DNA of 64,000 nucleotides from a bacterium (GCA_029990205.1 JAPEKQ010000009.1:31743-95742); one strand, 5' to 3'. Positions 17,801 to 26,246 are shown, counted from the stretch's first letter. The notes: generated by a model not told the origin, from the sequence alone. A program made the numbers and translations.

Positions 17801-19918
17801 GGCGTCTACGCCCTCTGGCTCGACGACGGTCTCTACGACCTGACCGTCACGGCGTCCGGCTACGGCGACGCGTATGCGAATGACGTCATCTCCGTATCCG
17901 GCGAGATGACCATCGAGCACTTCGCACTCTCCCCGGTCTTCGCCAGACTCGCGGGAACGGTCACCGACACCCTGACGGGCACGCCGATCGGCGGAGCCCT
18001 CATCACGACGATCTGTCCCGGCGGCGGCGTATCGGCGGTCACTCCGGCCGACGGAAGCTTCCTCCTGGACACGGTCGCGCCCGGTCTCGTGCAGACGAGG
18101 ATCTCGCACGCGGGGTACCGGGATGCGGTCTTCGAGTCGGACCTTGCCGAGCACGGCATCGAAACGCTGATGCCGATGCTCTTCCCGCTCGACGGGACGA
18201 TATCCGGAACGGTCACGCTGGACGACGGCACGACACCCGTCCCTTCGGTGTCCGTCCGCGCGAAGATCGACGACGAGATCGCGTCGTCCGCGACAACGGA
18301 CGGTGACGGGTTCTTCGCCCTTACCGGGCTCGATCCGACGTCGGCCTACGACGTCCATGCGTCTCGCTCCGGCTACTACCACATCACCGACAATCCGATT
18401 GCCGGCGTGGGCAGCGGCACCACGGGTGTCGCGTTCATGATGATGCCCGCGAACGGCACGATCGAAGGCGTCCTCACCGACGCGGTATCGGGTGATCCGC
18501 TTGACGGCGCGACGATCGAGGCCGACGACGGCGACGGACACTTCGGCTCCGCCATGACGGCAGTCGACGGAACGTTCGTCATCGACGGCCTGGTCCCGAC
18601 GGGGCTCTACGATGTTTCCGCGTCGCGGTACGGATACGTACCGACCATCTCAGGCTCGGTACCGTGCGGCAGCACTCCGCTCTCGATGTCGCTCGACCGC
18701 AACTTCGCGCGCATCACGGGCAGCCTCACCGTCCTCGGTGAGAGCATCCCGCTCGAGGAGATCGAGATAGCGGCGACGAGCACGTCGTTCGCAGGCGACA
18801 CGAGAGTCGCGGTGCCGGACGCGGCGGGCTCTTTCGAGATCGTCGACCTCAGACCCGGCTCCTACGTGGTGTCCGCCAGCGAACTCGGATGTGTCACCAC
18901 GCCGGCGCAGATGACCCTGGCGCTCGGCGAGGGCGAACTCGTCTCGGGGCTGAGCTTCGAGATCGAGACGGCCGTACTGGACCACGTCGAGGTCTCCGGC
19001 GACGCGCAGATCGAAGCCGGCAGCGATGTCACGTTCGCCGCGAGCGCCGTGTCGGACGGCGGACAGCTCGTGGAGACGGGACTCGCGTGGTGGATCTCCC
19101 CGGCGGAAGCCGGACAGATCGCGCGCGGGAACGGAAGCTTCACCATCAGCAGCGACTACATAGGCGAGGTCACCATCGGTGCGCAGGACACGCTGACGGG
19201 ACTCATCGGCCGGCTCGAGGGCACCGTCTACGCCACGGTCGGCCCGACGACCTCGGCCGTGTTCGCCGATTCGACCGGCATGACCATCGCCTTCCAGCCG
19301 GGCTCGGTGTCCGAGACGAAGATGATCGAGCTCTCTCACGATGAGCTCCCGGACGCGAAGCGGTGCACCCGCGATCTGTCGATCGTGGGAGCGGACTACC
19401 ATCTCAAGCCGCACGGGGTCGAGTTCCAGACCGGGCAGCTGCCGGTCCTCACGCTCCCCCTCCCGAGCGACGACGCGCTGATGGTCCGCTGGGACAAGTC
19501 GATGCTCAAGTGGGAAGAGATGGACGCGGACCGGTTCGCCGACTCCGCCGAGTCGTCGATCTCGTCGCTGACGGAGTTCGCGGCGGCCACTGCGTCACGC
19601 GCGCTCGGCGTCACCGACATCCGGGTGGAACCGAACCCGTTCTCACCGGAGTCGGGACCGGTCACGATATCCTACGAGCTGTCGTCACAGGCGGCGCGGA
19701 CGCCGTTCGTCACGGTCCGTCTCTACACGATGGCGGGGCAGTTCGTCCGCGAGCTCGCATCGAATGAGCCGCAGACGAAGGGCCGCGCCGAGATCGTCTG
19801 GGACGGCCTGACGGAGAACGGCGAGACCGCGCGCAACGGACGGTACGTTGTCGAGATCCTGGCCGAAGACGCAACGGACAGCGCCGACGCGCTGACGACC
19901 GTCGTGCTGGTCAAGTAG
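14804..19918 (+). CDS. Giant surface protein of carboxypeptidase-regulatory-like repeats with FlgD-like C-terminal domain
   Basis: 1704 aa. A hydrophobic export segment at about residues 38-60 (VVLAAVIIVGVVLIASEIAHA) follows an unusually long N-region. Residues about 80-390 hold Ig/FnIII-like domains (LEWDPVDNVPYYYVAVS; FEWSAVDGAVSYHVYIYETR). From about 390 to 1420 there are more than ten repeats of roughly 80-90 residues with the carboxypeptidase regulatory-like (PF13620-type) pattern I-G-V-DxxG-P-x-A-V, T-x-DGxF-L, and W-x-A-xGY. The end (about 1605-1704: VEPNPFSPESG ... LYTMAGQFVREL ... WDGLTENGE ... NGRYVVEI ... TVVLVK) is a FlgD-Ig/T9SS type-A-like domain. Probably a long surface fibre or adhesin; encoded between two PorV-like barrels. 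Confidence 0.82.
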   Translation: MLHTHDSWSGGARTLAEIRAVARRSGARPTAPAHTSVAVRVVLAAVIIVGVVLIASEIAHADITLLDYPQSLVALNDTVTVTWAENVECQLVCGRSPGVYTQPTSAIGTGSLSFVPYLEFLAPGIWYCALSGTTTGEFSNEFRLIVESPIFATPTGPPNGSVVTETTTILEWDPVDNVPYYYVAVSDQEIDIEEIEGELTVSGANLIWQALTNATSIQYGSTDPSGYFVDTNGSSPPLMDGFTYNWLIFNCYGNDPLLTSVTGAGLAGFTTDVPTDLETPELAWPPGGVTLTDDLVDFEWSAVDGAVSYHVYIYETRDLAGNDASYPVWDGSTPTPSADVRLGAILITGDYTWRVVALDDLGRGAASELRRFDYVTETGTAQIRTYRTDGEPLPRVFVDIEYVDGGVNVLPVITNEGGSFNKDLLPGRYAFHATKEDHIDTTAVYTVFANQTRYAPITMRRAPARIRGRVIDESSNPVFAAVVTASGNGTACDIETDIDGYFALQVTAGEWSVVAERYGYAPSAPQNIALAGNEYGELPDPLVLVGSPGSIRGDVLNTDGQPIIGATVRAGHTELGEYFATTNCAGHFELELAPAEWSITAVKAGYRESTSRDVILNPGETAVVDPPIQLLPVDSAIMGRVTNGGVDVEGAVVVAAPAAGDVIDAVTNCFGEFLLLPPPGTYVLRARHDGFTTSDGIQISVESGESFTGVVLDITPRSSTIAGHVVADGAGVPAVTVTNGDAECLTDGDGRFELSARTGLQEISAVKEGYFAGRPQVVATTFDQTLDGLELRISHGACTALGTVHAGGVPVPFAKITAVSDGITLAVIADADGGYELLLEAGDWTLTPEKPGFAPVASTELVLSPGQTAGGIDLELAASRALIRGWVTDSRGTVNRADVLVSIGEEAPAIRTRTDAAGGYRAYVAPDVTYRVTVIAEKHRDAEFDVGPLASGETVVLPVVLPVRDGLITGRVTSNDEAIADARVVADWGETAEARTDGNGVYALWLDDGLYDLTVTASGYGDAYANDVISVSGEMTIEHFALSPVFARLAGTVTDTLTGTPIGGALITTICPGGGVSAVTPADGSFLLDTVAPGLVQTRISHAGYRDAVFESDLAEHGIETLMPMLFPLDGTISGTVTLDDGTTPVPSVSVRAKIDDEIASSATTDGDGFFALTGLDPTSAYDVHASRSGYYHITDNPIAGVGSGTTGVAFMMMPANGTIEGVLTDAVSGDPLDGATIEADDGDGHFGSAMTAVDGTFVIDGLVPTGLYDVSASRYGYVPTISGSVPCGSTPLSMSLDRNFARITGSLTVLGESIPLEEIEIAATSTSFAGDTRVAVPDAAGSFEIVDLRPGSYVVSASELGCVTTPAQMTLALGEGELVSGLSFEIETAVLDHVEVSGDAQIEAGSDVTFAASAVSDGGQLVETGLAWWISPAEAGQIARGNGSFTISSDYIGEVTIGAQDTLTGLIGRLEGTVYATVGPTTSAVFADSTGMTIAFQPGSVSETKMIELSHDELPDAKRCTRDLSIVGADYHLKPHGVEFQTGQLPVLTLPLPSDDALMVRWDKSMLKWEEMDADRFADSAESSISSLTEFAAATASRALGVTDIRVEPNPFSPESGPVTISYELSSQAARTPFVTVRLYTMAGQFVRELASNEPQTKGRAEIVWDGLTENGETARNGRYVVEILAEDATDSADALTTVVLVK

Positions 19919-19928
19919 AGGAAGCGCA

Positions 19929-20927
19929 ATGAGGAGAGGCAACGACATACGGAGGACAGGAGAACTCGTGCGGGTCACGCTGACCGCCGTTCTCTGCGTC
20001 GCTGCGGTCGCTGGGACCGGCGCATTCGCTATGGCCGGCGCCCAGGAGCTCTCTGACATCCCGGCCGCGTTCGTGGACGTCGGTCTCGGCGCGCGCCCCA
20101 TGGGCGTCGGAGGCGCCGTGGCCGCCGCGAACCTCGGACCGGAGTCGGTCTTCTACAACCCCGCCGGGCTCGCGCCCGCGACGGGCGCGGCGGAGTCCGG
20201 CCCGACCGCCTTCTCCGTCACGCACGGAGAGCAGATGGGACTCGTCCCCTACACCGCGGCGTCGGCCAGCCACACGCTCGGGTCCGGAATCACGCTTGGA
20301 GCCGGCATCATCCACTCGGGCGACGACGTGCTCACCGAGACGACGATCCTCATCGGTGCGGCTCGCGAGATCATCGCGACGCCGTGGCTCGCCGGGAGGT
20401 CGGTCGGTCTGGGCGTGACCGCACGCGGGCGCCGCGCCTCGTTCGGGAACAACGAGAGCACCGACGGGCAGGTCACGGGCAGCGCGAGCGGATTCGGCGT
20501 CGACGCCGGGGCGCTCGTTCCGCTGACCGAGGCCGTGACGCTCGGCCTGAGCGGACGCGACATCTTCAACTCGCTGACCTGGGATTCGTCGGCAAGCGGG
20601 AGCTACTCCGAGAACGTTCCGGCCGGTCTGACGGTCGGTCTCCGCGCGGTCCCTCACGGGCATGTGGCGGTGGAGGTGGACATCGAGAAGTCGCTCCGGC
20701 TTGACAACCCGGACCGCGTCTTCGCGGGCATCGAGCTTTCGCTCTGGAATGTCGCGGACCTTCGCGGCGGCTACCGCAAGGTGCTCACGTCCGCCGACAG
20801 CGACGAGTACACGGCCGGAGCGGGCGCCTCGCTCGACGCCGGGTCCATGCGGCTCCGCGTCGATGTGGCCTACGTGTTCGGTCAGCTCGAGAACACAATG
20901 CGCTTCTCGCTCGGAGCCGAGCTGTAG
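19929..20927 (+). CDS. PorV/UPF0164-like outer-membrane protein
   Basis: 332 aa. A hydrophobic signal segment at about residues 18-37 precedes LSDIPAAFVDVGLGARPMGVGGA and FYNPAGLAPA, the N-terminal signature of the PorV/PorQ (UPF0164) family. The length matches that family. Starts 10 bases after the giant surface protein, so it is the third operon member; two barrels flank their probable cargo. In the Bacteroidetes T9SS, PorV shuttles cargo to the sortase. Whether this organism has a full T9SS cannot be judged from the window. Confidence 0.82.
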   Translation: MRRGNDIRRTGELVRVTLTAVLCVAAVAGTGAFAMAGAQELSDIPAAFVDVGLGARPMGVGGAVAAANLGPESVFYNPAGLAPATGAAESGPTAFSVTHGEQMGLVPYTAASASHTLGSGITLGAGIIHSGDDVLTETTILIGAAREIIATPWLAGRSVGLGVTARGRRASFGNNESTDGQVTGSASGFGVDAGALVPLTEAVTLGLSGRDIFNSLTWDSSASGSYSENVPAGLTVGLRAVPHGHVAVEVDIEKSLRLDNPDRVFAGIELSLWNVADLRGGYRKVLTSADSDEYTAGAGASLDAGSMRLRVDVAYVFGQLENTMRFSLGAEL

Positions 20928-20937
20928 CGACACACGT

Positions 20938-20977
20938 GGAACCCGGCACACCCGGAACCCGGCACACCCGGAACGCC
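20938..20977. repeat. 16-bp direct repeat
   Basis: Two exact copies of GGAACCCGGCACACCC at 20938-20953 and 20954-20969 plus a partial third, directly after the PorV-like stop. Confidence 0.8.
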
Positions 20978-21083
20978 CCACATGCAGAAGCGCGCCGACC
21001 CGAAGGTCGACGCGCTCTTTCGTTCGTATCACGTCCAACGTCACACCTTCAGTGCCGGGCGTGACGTCGATCAGCTCATGGTG

Positions 21084-21653
21084 CTACCACCGGATCGCGC
21101 CCGGGAGCACCTTCACCCACAGCGCCTTGTTCTTGCCGCTGCCCGTGAACCGGATGGTGCAGTCGAGTCTCCCCGAGTAGTGCAGACAGTCGCCGTTCCT
21201 CACGTTGTACTCTTCGCTCCCGACCGTGGCAACTGCTTCACCGTGCAGCATGATGAGAGCCTCTTCGCCCTCGTGCCGCTCGAGCTTCATCTCTCCGCCC
21301 GAGTCCTGCTCAACCAGACTCACCGAGATCCGCCCCGCGGGGATGCCCTGCGTCAGCGCCTTGGCGTTGATGAAGGTGTCACCCATGCCCGGCAGGAACA
21401 CGTCCTCGCGGTCTTCCTTCTTCACGACCGAGACCTTCGGCAGAGGCTTGTCCTCGACGAAGTACGCGGTCTCCTTCCCCAGGGCGCCCGCGATCTTGTG
21501 GAGCGCGCCGACGGTCGGAGACGTCTTGCCGCGCTCGATCTCGGAGATGTGCGTTGGAGACATACCGGAGCCGACGGCGACCTGCTTGAGGGTCATCCCC
21601 TGCTCCTTGCGGACCTCCTTCAGTCGTCTTCCGACTTCCTGTGCGTTCGGCAT
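21084..21653 (-). CDS. XRE-family regulator with C-terminal cupin domain
   Basis: 189 aa from ATG 21653 (SD GAGAGGAG). Residues 1-65 form a Cro/CI-type helix-turn-helix (RRLKEVRKEQGMTLKQVAVGSGMSPTHISEIERGKTSPTVGALHKIA). Residues about 115-185 form a cupin fold (GGEMKLERHEGEEALIMLHGEAVATVGSEEYNVRNGDCLHYSG), the architecture of PuuR-like small-molecule-sensing repressors. It is divergent from the barrel gene at 22000; the shared intergenic region contains a perfect palindrome, a plausible operator. Effector unknown. Confidence 0.88.
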   Translation of the reverse strand: MPNAQEVGRRLKEVRKEQGMTLKQVAVGSGMSPTHISEIERGKTSPTVGALHKIAGALGKETAYFVEDKPLPKVSVVKKEDREDVFLPGMGDTFINAKALTQGIPAGRISVSLVEQDSGGEMKLERHEGEEALIMLHGEAVATVGSEEYNVRNGDCLHYSGRLDCTIRFTGSGKNKALWVKVLPGAIRW

Positions 21654-21865
21654 GCTGACTCCTCTCTGTTCTGTCCGGTTCCGGGATCTTCCCGGTCCGG
21701 CATCGCCGCGGATGAGGCGCCACCAGCTGAGGCGCGCGCGGAGCATCCGCGACCGGATTCGCGCCGGTTCGAGGGGCGCGACGACATGCAGTTTCTCCAA
21801 GAAAACGTAACACTCTTCCCCCCTCCGGTCAAGCGGCAATCGCCGCCTCGCGCGAGTGGCATAGC

Positions 21866-21895
21866 TTGACAGTCTCCGAGCCGTGGTGCTACGAT
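21866..21895 (+). promoter_or_regulatory. Sigma-70 promoter of gene 22000-22512
   Basis: TTGACA, 18-base spacer, TACGAT. The rest of the 346-bp divergent region (21654-21999) contains the palindrome at 21928 and the SD of gene 22000. Confidence 0.7.
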
Positions 21896-21927
21896 GCCCC
21901 GCTGTGTGGACCGTGTATGCATGCTGC

Positions 21928-21939
21928 GGTTCGCGAACC
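21928..21939. promoter_or_regulatory. Palindromic operator candidate
   Basis: Perfect 12-bp palindrome GGTTCGCGAACC, about 33 bp downstream of the -10 box and within the leader of gene 22000. Could bind the divergently encoded XRE-cupin regulator; could also be an RNA hairpin. Confidence 0.35.
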
Positions 21940-21999
21940 CGCACTCACTGCGGGATAACGGTCGCGGCCCCCTGGGCCCGAACCAGAAAGGAGAACACC

Positions 22000-22512
22000 A
22001 TGTCGGTTCGCTGTTTCGTTCTGCTGCTGGTCGGACTGCTCCTTCTTCCCGCCCTCGCCTCCGCTCAGACCTACGGGGAAGGACTCGCCATCGGCGGCGT
22101 GCTGCTTCCGAGCGGCTCCGGTACGCTGCTTGCGAAGACCCGCCTGGGCGACGGTCTCGGACTCGAGGTCGAGTTCGGACTCGCGACCTTCTCAGAGGAC
22201 GACTACTCATCGTCGGATCTCGAGCTGGGCGCGGGAGCCCTCTTCTACCAGGGTTCGAACGACGAGTTCCAGCCGTACTGGGGCGGGCGTTTCCGCCTGG
22301 GACACTCCTCATCCGACGCTGAGAGCTACGAGCTCCCGACGCGCGGCGACGATGACAACAGCCACACGACCTTCGGCGTCATCGGCGTCTTCGGAGCCGA
22401 GTATTTCATCAACAAGCATCTGAGCATCGAAGGTGAAGCCGGGCTCGGCGCATACTTCGGTTCGTTCTCGCTGACGACCGAGACGAGACTGGCGGCGTTC
22501 CTCTACATCTAG
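22000..22512 (+). CDS. Small outer-membrane beta-barrel protein
   Basis: 170 aa from ATG 22000 (SD AAAGGAG), signal peptide MSVRCFVLLLVGLLLLPALASAQ. Alternating-hydrophobicity strands (GTLLAKTRLGDGLGLEVEFGLATF; LELGAGALFYQGSNDEFQPYWGGRFRLGH) resemble 8-stranded OmpA/OmpX-like barrels. The C-terminus (TRLAAFLYI) carries hydrophobic/aromatic residues. Followed 47 bases later by a lipoprotein gene on the same strand. Role unknown, probably structural or adhesion. Confidence 0.75.
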   Translation: MSVRCFVLLLVGLLLLPALASAQTYGEGLAIGGVLLPSGSGTLLAKTRLGDGLGLEVEFGLATFSEDDYSSSDLELGAGALFYQGSNDEFQPYWGGRFRLGHSSSDAESYELPTRGDDDNSHTTFGVIGVFGAEYFINKHLSIEGEAGLGAYFGSFSLTTETRLAAFLYI

Positions 22513-22559
22513 GGTGCAACGAACGTCGGGGCGCGTGAACGGACGCCCGGGAGGCTCCC

Positions 22560-23225
22560 GTGACACGAAGACGCACCACCCTCCGCCTCTTGTGCGCGCT
22601 CGGCGCCACCATCCTGCTCGCGTCGTGCAGCGGACAGGACACGGCAGACACGCGCGATACGACTGATACGCAGGAGAGCCGCTCGGAGGCGAACGCCACT
22701 GAGCGGCTCATCCATTTCGTGCAGGAGTACGTGACGGTCGAACCGTCACCCGGCAGCACCCGGGTCGTCGGGGTCTATCACATCCGGAACGAATCGGACG
22801 CCTCCGCCGAAATGGGCATCCTCTATCCGTTCCCCGTTGACCGCGACCACGCTCCACCTCACATCGTGCGCCTCTGGGACCAGACGCCTGACGGGTATCG
22901 AACGAAGGGCTTCGTGCGCCGCGACGCCGACATCCTCCTCACGCTCGCCTTCGAGCCACACGAGGAGAAGGTCTTCAAGGTCGAGTACGTGCAGCGGATC
23001 CGGAAGCGTCACGCCGTATACATCGTCACGACGACGAGACAATGGGAGCGCGCGATCGAACTGGCGGAGTTCGAGTTCCGCATCCCGACGATGCTCGATG
23101 GGGTCGAGCTGTCGTTCGAACCCGACCGGACCGAATCGCGCGGCGACACGATCGTCCACTACATGAGCCAGGAGCAGTTCTACCCGGACGAGGACCTGAC
23201 GGTCACCTGGACCGCCGAGCGCTGA
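22560..23225 (+). CDS. Lipoprotein of unknown function
   Basis: 221 aa from GTG 22560 with SD GGGAGG 6 bases upstream. Signal peptide II with lipobox LLASC (Cys at about residue 22). A short acidic/Thr linker follows, then a beta-rich domain (VVGVYHIRNESDASAEMGILYPFPVDRDHAPPHIVRLW; LAFEPHEEKVFKVEYVQRI; ADEDLTVTW-type ending) resembling an N-terminal beta-sandwich of intermembrane or vault-associated proteins. I cannot assign a family. Same strand as the barrel gene upstream and followed by a strong terminator, so the pair is probably one transcript. Confidence 0.78.
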   Translation: MTRRRTTLRLLCALGATILLASCSGQDTADTRDTTDTQESRSEANATERLIHFVQEYVTVEPSPGSTRVVGVYHIRNESDASAEMGILYPFPVDRDHAPPHIVRLWDQTPDGYRTKGFVRRDADILLTLAFEPHEEKVFKVEYVQRIRKRHAVYIVTTTRQWERAIELAEFEFRIPTMLDGVELSFEPDRTESRGDTIVHYMSQEQFYPDEDLTVTWTAER

Positions 23226-23245
23226 TAGACGGGCACCGAACGAAG

Positions 23246-23278
23246 ACGGACCCTGCCCCATTGCGGAGCAGGGTCCGT
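23246..23278 (+). terminator. Terminator of genes 22000-23225
   Basis: Perfect 11-bp stem ACGGACCCTGC / GCAGGGTCCGT followed by TTCTGTTGT. Confidence 0.85.
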
Positions 23279-23332
23279 TTCTGTTGTCGTCTCACACGCG
23301 GATGCCCCCGCGCGTCCGGAGCCGAACCGACG

Positions 23333-23452
23333 CTACTCGATCAGTCCGGTCTTCTTCTGATTCTTCTTCTCACGCTTCTTCTGCCGCTTCTCCTTCTTCG
23401 AGAGCTGCGGCTTCTTCTTCTCGCTGTGTCCAACGCGTTCCTTGCGGTACAT
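23333..23452 (-). CDS. Lysine-rich 39-aa miniprotein
   Basis: Short minus-strand ORF ATG 23452 to TAG 23333 with an excellent SD (GGAGGAGCT-ATG). Protein starts MYRKERVGHSEKKKPQLSKK and ends KKTGLIE; about 40 percent of residues are Lys or Arg, with no hydrophobic core. It follows the lipoprotein gene 23471-24109 by 18 bases, so it is probably the last cistron of that operon. Possibly a nucleic-acid-binding or ribosome-associated peptide; unknown. Confidence 0.6.
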   Translation of the reverse strand: MYRKERVGHSEKKKPQLSKKEKRQKKREKKNQKKTGLIE

Positions 23453-23470
23453 AGCTCCTCCGTGCAAGTG

Positions 23471-24109
23471 CTACAGAGCCAGATCGACCGGCGGCCTCAC
23501 GGGGCCGGTTGCCTCGCCGCTGACCTCGAGATCGACGGTGTTGTCGATCAATACGTCACCGTCCTCCGAGTATACGAGAATCCTCAGGACATCATAGTAG
23601 CCGCTCGCGTTGCGGTACGGGATCGACGCCCTGATCTCCTGGTCGCGCCGATACAGCAGATGCATCCCGTCCGTGTAGTCGGCGGCCAGACCATCCTCGC
23701 CAAGCTCAGCGTCCCACGGGTAGACCCCGTAGACTGAGCCCGACGACTCCCGCGAGCTGGCGACGATGAACACGTAGCCTCGCGCGCGTTCGTATGTGTC
23801 GTTCGGATTGATGAAGCCCAGCGTCACGTGGAGGCCTCGCTCAGGCGCAACGCGCCAATCGTAGACGATGTCCTGCAGCACGACCAACGGCTCGAGTCCA
23901 TCGTCATCCTTCCCCTCGATCGTGGCAACGCCCCTCGACCGCGCTCCGGATGTCGGCGCCGTCCTGCCATCATCAGCAACCGCCGAGCCGGACTGCTCCC
24001 CTCCCTCGGGGATGTCGGACTCGACCTCCTGCTCCCCGCCGGAACACCCGGCAAGCACAGCAAGAAGAACGCCCAGCGCGACGAGAGACGCTCTCGCTCC
24101 TGTTCTCAT
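23471..24109 (-). CDS. Lipoprotein of unknown function
   Basis: 212 aa from ATG 24109 (MRTGARASLVALGVLLAVLAGCSGG), lipobox VLAGC. A low-complexity acidic region at about residues 24-60 is followed by a beta-rich domain (LVVLQDIVYDWRVAPERGLHVTLGFINPNDTYERARGYVFIV ... DVLIDNTVDLEV). The FINPNDT-A-G-V-V-A pattern suggests a domain that modulates an extracytoplasmic assembly, but no family is recognised. Lies 16 bases after the transglutaminase gene, so co-transcribed. Confidence 0.75.
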   Translation of the reverse strand: MRTGARASLVALGVLLAVLAGCSGGEQEVESDIPEGGEQSGSAVADDGRTAPTSGARSRGVATIEGKDDDGLEPLVVLQDIVYDWRVAPERGLHVTLGFINPNDTYERARGYVFIVASSRESSGSVYGVYPWDAELGEDGLAADYTDGMHLLYRRDQEIRASIPYRNASGYYDVLRILVYSEDGDVLIDNTVDLEVSGEATGPVRPPVDLAL

Positions 24110-24125
24110 GATGCACCCTCCCCGA

Positions 24126-25628
24126 TCACGGACGAACCGTCTGTCCGCCCTCGGTGTATTCGACGATTCTGACATTGAGTCTCCCGAGCACTCGCAGTAT
24201 TCCGAGCGCGAGGTCGGAGACGTTTCCTCTCTTGGCGGAGCTCTCACCGAACTTGATGTGCATCGCGTCGACGCTGCCATCTCCGATCGTCGGGTCGAGC
24301 GCGTACCAGCCATCTCCGGTCCAGACCTCCACCCACATGTGGTAGAGGAACTCTCCCTGATAGTGCGTCACGCCTGAGACCAGCTTCGACGGGATGCTCA
24401 GCGAGCGAATCATGGCGGCCATCAGGACCGCGTGCTCGCTGCAGTCTCCCTCGCGGGAGTCCAGGATCTCGGTGGCCGATGCGAACCCGGTCCCGAACCC
24501 CTTCTTCTCGACCTCGTCAAAGACCCACTTCTCGATGTTCTTCGAGACCTTCCAGGTGTTCTGGTCGGTTCCCCACGCCTGCCGCGACGCGACGCCGAGG
24601 ATTCTCGGGTACCAGGTCTGCATGAGCGGGTTCCCGTCCATGTAGTCCTTCATCGGCGTGCTGCGGATCGGGAAGCGGACGATGCCGGCTGGATCGGGCT
24701 TCGTGCGTGTCACGCGAAGAAGCACGCCTCGATCGGTGTGGCCTTCGATCGTCTGCCGCGCGTCCTCGACGAGGAACTCGTCGATGGCGGACCCGTCGTC
24801 GAGCCAGAGTTCGAGCAGCGCGTCATCGACGCGGAAAGGAGCGCGGAGCGTGATGTTCGTCGGGACGGCCGTCGCGGTCAGGAGGTCGAACGCCTCCTTC
24901 TCGGCCTGCGCCAGTTCCTTCGTCGTCCTCGTCAGGGTCATGCCGGCCGACGGCAGCTCATACTTCCAAAGCAAGCCATCCGCGTCACGCCACTCGTGCA
25001 CGGGGAGCCCGGCGCGCGCGTCACAGTTGACCGTGTATCGCGTCAGCTCGACGCTCTGCCCCAGCAGCTCGAGCGTCTCCTCACCGTCGACGGTAACCGT
25101 GTAGGTCGCGACCGCCTCGGTCTCGGCGTCGAAGCCGAGGTAGGAGTAGCTCGTCCCCGTCGCCGAGCCCCGCTCGACGAGAAGCCGCTTCACGGCGGCC
25201 GGGAACAGGAGTCCGACGGGCACGGGCACGTCCGCGATCGTGGCGTCGTCACCGATCGCCCGCCTGAGTCTCGCCGTCTCCCCCTGCAGAACGAAATCGA
25301 CCTTCGTCTCGCGCTCGGATGTGTGTGTCGTCATATGGTACTCGAGGGGACGCCCGTCGGGCGTCTCCGTCCAACGCTCGCTCACCTCGAGCTTGATGAG
25401 GTCGGTGTTGCGCATCACGAGCATGCGGGTGTAGACGCCGGTGGTGATATCGCCGGCCTCGTCGGTCTCGACCCACTCCCGCGAGTACCCCATCGACACC
25501 CCGTCGAGCGTCACGTCGTACCAGAGTTCGATGTCAGGCTCGGCCCCGGCCGCGTGCGTCGCGCACGCAAACACGAGAACGAGCATCAGCAATGCTCGAA
25601 GCCGTTCGTTCAACGGGGATACCTCCAT
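24126..25628 (-). CDS. Secreted transglutaminase-like cysteine protease/peptidase
   Basis: 500 aa. Hydrophobic signal at about residues 8-30 (LRALLMLVLVFACATHAAGAEP). The C-terminal transglutaminase-core domain has the full triad: Cys396 in SREGDCSEHAVL, His430 in YHMWVEVW, Asp445 in ALDPTIGDG. The N-terminal roughly 350 residues form a beta-rich domain (LWYDVTLDGVSMGYSREW) seen in other periplasmic transglutaminase-like proteins. Probably acts in the periplasm as a peptidase or amidase on cell-envelope or exported substrates. Start is uncertain; ATG 25628 lacks a strong SD. Confidence 0.85.
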   Translation of the reverse strand: MEVSPLNERLRALLMLVLVFACATHAAGAEPDIELWYDVTLDGVSMGYSREWVETDEAGDITTGVYTRMLVMRNTDLIKLEVSERWTETPDGRPLEYHMTTHTSERETKVDFVLQGETARLRRAIGDDATIADVPVPVGLLFPAAVKRLLVERGSATGTSYSYLGFDAETEAVATYTVTVDGEETLELLGQSVELTRYTVNCDARAGLPVHEWRDADGLLWKYELPSAGMTLTRTTKELAQAEKEAFDLLTATAVPTNITLRAPFRVDDALLELWLDDGSAIDEFLVEDARQTIEGHTDRGVLLRVTRTKPDPAGIVRFPIRSTPMKDYMDGNPLMQTWYPRILGVASRQAWGTDQNTWKVSKNIEKWVFDEVEKKGFGTGFASATEILDSREGDCSEHAVLMAAMIRSLSIPSKLVSGVTHYQGEFLYHMWVEVWTGDGWYALDPTIGDGSVDAMHIKFGESSAKRGNVSDLALGILRVLGRLNVRIVEYTEGGQTVRP

Positions 25629-25721
25629 CGTGATGTTGATGCTCAGATGTCTTGTCCGGAGTACCGCGGCAGTCTGCCGTCCGGCGTCGCGCGTCTAGCG
25701 TCCGCCGCCGACCGACCCGGC

Positions 25722-26063
25722 TCAGGCCTTGCCCATCGCCTTGAGCTCTGCCAGGCGCTCCTCGAGCGCGGCCTTCCGCCCCTGGAGGTTGTAGAGCTCC
25801 ATCTCCAGCTCACGGATGGAGTCGCGGATGTCGGCGCCGTCCTCGATCTGCTGCTCGACCTTGTGCGCCATGAGCGCTTCTTCGTGATTCGCAATGTCCA
25901 GGTTGATCTCTTCGAGCTCGTTGCGGATGAGCCGTGGATCGTCTGGCAGACCGTCATCTTCGACACCGGTCGTGCCGGCGGACTGCACGGCGCAGCCGGC
26001 GAACAGCGCGGTGGCGAACGCCGCGAGCAGAACGAGAGCGATGAGTCTGCTCATGCGTCTCAT
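25722..26063 (-). CDS. Small coiled-coil lipoprotein
   Basis: 113 aa, signal peptide II MRRMSRLIALVLLAAFATALFAGC, lipobox LFAGC. The rest is largely helical coiled coil with heptads (LIRNELEEINLDIANHEEAL; IRELEMELYNLQGRKAALEERLAELKAM). Similar in size and form to Lpp-like or murein-associated lipoproteins, but not recognisably homologous. Its own promoter (26178-26207) precedes it; the transglutaminase gene lies 93 bases downstream. Confidence 0.78.
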   Translation of the reverse strand: MRRMSRLIALVLLAAFATALFAGCAVQSAGTTGVEDDGLPDDPRLIRNELEEINLDIANHEEALMAHKVEQQIEDGADIRDSIRELEMELYNLQGRKAALEERLAELKAMGKA

Positions 26064-26177
26064 GCGAACCTCCTCAGCAAGAGCCTGTGAGATGCCTCTC
26101 CGCCTCCCCGGCCCTGGAAGGAGTCGGCTTGCTCATCGGTGTCACATACGGACTTGCGGCATGAAACTTGTAACGAC

Positions 26178-26207
26178 ATTCTAGAGGTGCGGAAGAGATG
26201 GTGTCAA
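26178..26207 (-). promoter_or_regulatory. Promoter of gene 25722-26063
   Basis: Minus strand TTGACA, 18-base spacer, TAGAAT. Confidence 0.7.
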
Positions 26208-26246
26208 CAGGCCACTGGGACACGGCTTGCACGGCACGCCGCCGCC

